A stretch of 6,084 nt of DNA from an uncultured Eggerthellaceae bacterium. Its GTDB lineage: Bacteria > Actinomycetota > Coriobacteriia > Coriobacteriales > Eggerthellaceae. Under the pieces are notes generated by a model. The model saw only the letters and a list, made by a program, of their open reading frames with translations. It did not search any database and was not told the origin of the DNA. Position numbers and translations under genes: made by a program. The stretch is taken from NCBI GenBank assembly GCA_946631805.1, contig CAMPAJ010000108.1, positions 1 through 6,084 of the forward strand. Direction: 5' to 3'. Every line of letters begins with the position of its first letter. Positions within the stretch are counted from its first letter, which is position 1. Below are positions 4,980 to 6,084 of the stretch, piece by piece.

Positions 4980-5924
4980 TTACTCTGCCTTTGCTGCGCC
5001 ATCCAAAGAGCCATTGGTGACATCGCTAATGACAGTTTTTGCGTCGTTCACAAGATCTTGGTAGGTCTTGGTGGCCGCAGGTGCGGATTCGAGGGTCGTG
5101 GCATCGTAGTCAGAGAATTCGATGTGCCTGACGGTGTCGCCAATGTCGCTGGTGTCGGCGTAGGTGATAGACTTCAGCACGTTGTCGGGACCGAACAAGT
5201 ACGTGACGCCAACAGCGCTGACATTCAGATATTGCTTGGAAACAGCGAATGTTTCATCGACTTTGGCAAATTTTTCTGGATCAATCGCTAGGGTATAGGC
5301 GGTGTCGCCATTGATTGTGTCGGACGTGGCGCTAATGATGGCCGTGCCAAGATCGGCGAGCTCGCCAGCCCCTGCTTGGATAACCTTGCTCGGTGCGACG
5401 TAGTTTTCGGCACTGAACTCCTTGACCGTGCCGCCATAGATGTTGCCTCCACCGTAGTCGGCCACAACGTTGTCGCCGTCCAGGTAATAGACAATCTTGT
5501 CTCCATCGAGCGATGTTGATACGTTGGACTTGGTGTCGTCGCCGCTAATGTCAAACTTGTAGACGGTCTGAACTTCAAAGGGCTCGAGCGCAGCTGCGTT
5601 CGAAGAGGAAGATTCCGCAGAGGCGGAGGATCCGGTAGCGGTTGCATTGCTAGGCAGTACGGTGTTCGTCTGAGTTATCGTTACCGTCTTGTACCCAGAA
5701 GAATCGACCAACAGGTTTGCTATCTCGTCGACAGCCTGCTCGGACGTGAGGGTGGTGACTCCGCTTGCGGACACAGCCGATGTCTCGGATGATGCTTCGG
5801 TGGAAGCAGCGTTCGAAGAGGCAGAGGCAGATGCAGCGGACTGTTGGGAGCCGCATCCCGCCAGCGCGCTCGCGAGCACGGTGGCAAATAGAACGATTGC
5901 GATACGCTTGCTTTTGGCGAACAT
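4980..5924 (-). CDS. Lipoprotein of unassigned family (LolA/LppX-like fold possible)
   Basis: I chose the ATG at 5924-5922 (314 residues) because GGGAGG lies 4 nt upstream. The in-frame ATG at 5948 would place this ribosome binding site inside the coding sequence. Residues 1-24 are a lipoprotein signal (Lys4, Lys6 and Arg7, a hydrophobic core, LAGC with Cys24). A Ser/Ala/Thr tether spans about 25-56. A second Ser/Ala/Asn-rich stretch (about 94-112) interrupts the mature domain. The rest is rich in beta-type segments with Gly/Asp turns, such as SLDGDKIVYYLDGDNVVADY (138-157) and TYLFGPDNVLKSITYAD (241-257). This is reminiscent of LolA/LppX-type lipid- or ligand-binding lipoproteins; that is inference from pattern only. 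No catalytic motif is visible. It is monocistronic as far as the window shows, with hairpins after its stop. Confidence 0.82.
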   Translation of the reverse strand: MFAKSKRIAIVLFATVLASALAGCGSQQSAASASASSNAASTEASSETSAVSASGVTTLTSEQAVDEIANLLVDSSGYKTVTITQTNTVLPSNATATGSSASAESSSSNAAALEPFEVQTVYKFDISGDDTKSNVSTSLDGDKIVYYLDGDNVVADYGGGNIYGGTVKEFSAENYVAPSKVIQAGAGELADLGTAIISATSDTINGDTAYTLAIDPEKFAKVDETFAVSKQYLNVSAVGVTYLFGPDNVLKSITYADTSDIGDTVRHIEFSDYDATTLESAPAATKTYQDLVNDAKTVISDVTNGSLDGAAKAE

Positions 5925-5974
5925 GATTCCTCCCTTTCTCGAGCTCAATCATCGGTGATTGCAGCTGAACATGT

Positions 5975-5983
5975 ACCATAGCA
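5975..5983 (-). promoter_or_regulatory. Weak extended -10 candidate for the lipoprotein gene
   Basis: On the minus strand TGCTATGGT has the TGn extension followed by a -10-like hexamer TATGGT (5980-5975). No convincing -35 lies at normal spacing. It would give a leader of about 45 nt. Confidence 0.25.
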
Positions 5984-6047
5984 GAATATGCCAACACTTT
6001 ATCACTTTGTTCTCTAGCTAGTAACCCGTGACGGCGTAAAGTTGATG

Positions 6048-6063
6048 GGGGTAGCACTACCCC
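6048..6063. other. Palindrome GGGGTAG-CA-CTACCCC
   Basis: Seven-base perfect arms (6048-6054 and 6057-6063) surround a 2-nt centre about 125 bp upstream of the lipoprotein start. The tiny centre favours a DNA-level operator over an RNA hairpin. No T tract follows on either strand. Confidence 0.4.
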
Positions 6064-6067
6064 TGCA

Positions 6068-6083
6068 TCGGGATCATTCCCGA
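6068..6083. other. Palindrome TCGGGA-TCAT-TCCCGA
   Basis: Six-base perfect arms (6068-6073 and 6078-6083) surround a 4-nt loop. It lies 4 bp from the previous palindrome and at the window edge. It may belong with that palindrome to an operator or to the end of a gene outside the window. Confidence 0.35.
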
Positions 6084-6084
6084 G

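Noticed and set aside
4938..5291. Plus-strand 117-codon frame opposite the right-hand lipoprotein
   Set aside because: It is antisense to the lipoprotein coding sequence and overlaps the hairpins at 4938-4960. No family features were seen.
1..6084. CRISPR array, tRNA, rRNA, intact transposase or defence operon
   Set aside because: No regularly spaced repeats, cloverleaf-like segments, transposase motifs or defence-type domains were found on either strand by reading.

Overview
The window reads as a chromosomal stretch of a high-GC, Gram-positive-type bacterium. Its genes encode lipoproteins with classic lipoboxes, a large secreted cysteine protease ending in an LPXTG-like sorting signal, and debris of surface-protein genes. 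The mix of a lectin-like C1 peptidase, TPSTGD/IPATG-style tails and DUF285-type leucine-rich repeats fits the gut Coriobacteriia (Eggerthellaceae and relatives). That placement is inference from protein style, not a database match.

Layout. Positions 1-572 (minus) hold the first 190 codons of a lipoprotein protease of the PS-10/S37 serine peptidase family, cut by the window edge. Positions 573-848 are a divergent intergenic region. It carries two back-to-back promoters whose -10 boxes overlap at 802-809, and, inside the leader of the leftward transcript, a relic of a sortase sorting-signal tail. Positions 849-3560 (plus) encode a roughly 900-residue papain-like (C1A) cysteine protease with signal peptide, lectin-like domain, His/Cys repeat region, mucin-like linker and membrane/sorting tail. 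Positions 3561-3784 hold a weak promoter, a parS-like palindrome and a possible small ORF. Positions 3785-4519 (plus) encode a CPBP (CAAX protease/bacteriocin-processing) family membrane protein.

Positions 4520-4979 have no intact gene. They hold an antisense fragment of a DUF285 (BspA-type) leucine-rich-repeat gene, a very strong GNRA-loop intrinsic terminator, a lower-GC island bounded by a 9-bp inverted repeat, and two hairpins. Positions 4980-5924 (minus) encode a 314-residue lipoprotein of unassigned family. The last ~150 bases hold its upstream region and two adjacent palindromes at the window edge.

How it fits together. The window is an envelope and surface-protein neighbourhood. Two exported proteases of unrelated mechanism (serine S37-type lipoprotein and cysteine C1A cell-wall protein) are fired from one compact divergent promoter, which suggests co-regulated extracellular peptide degradation. 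A membrane CPBP protease and another lipoprotein follow. The fragments of surface-protein genes suggest the locus has turned over such genes. I saw no CRISPR array, rRNA, tRNA, intact transposase or recognisable defence system.
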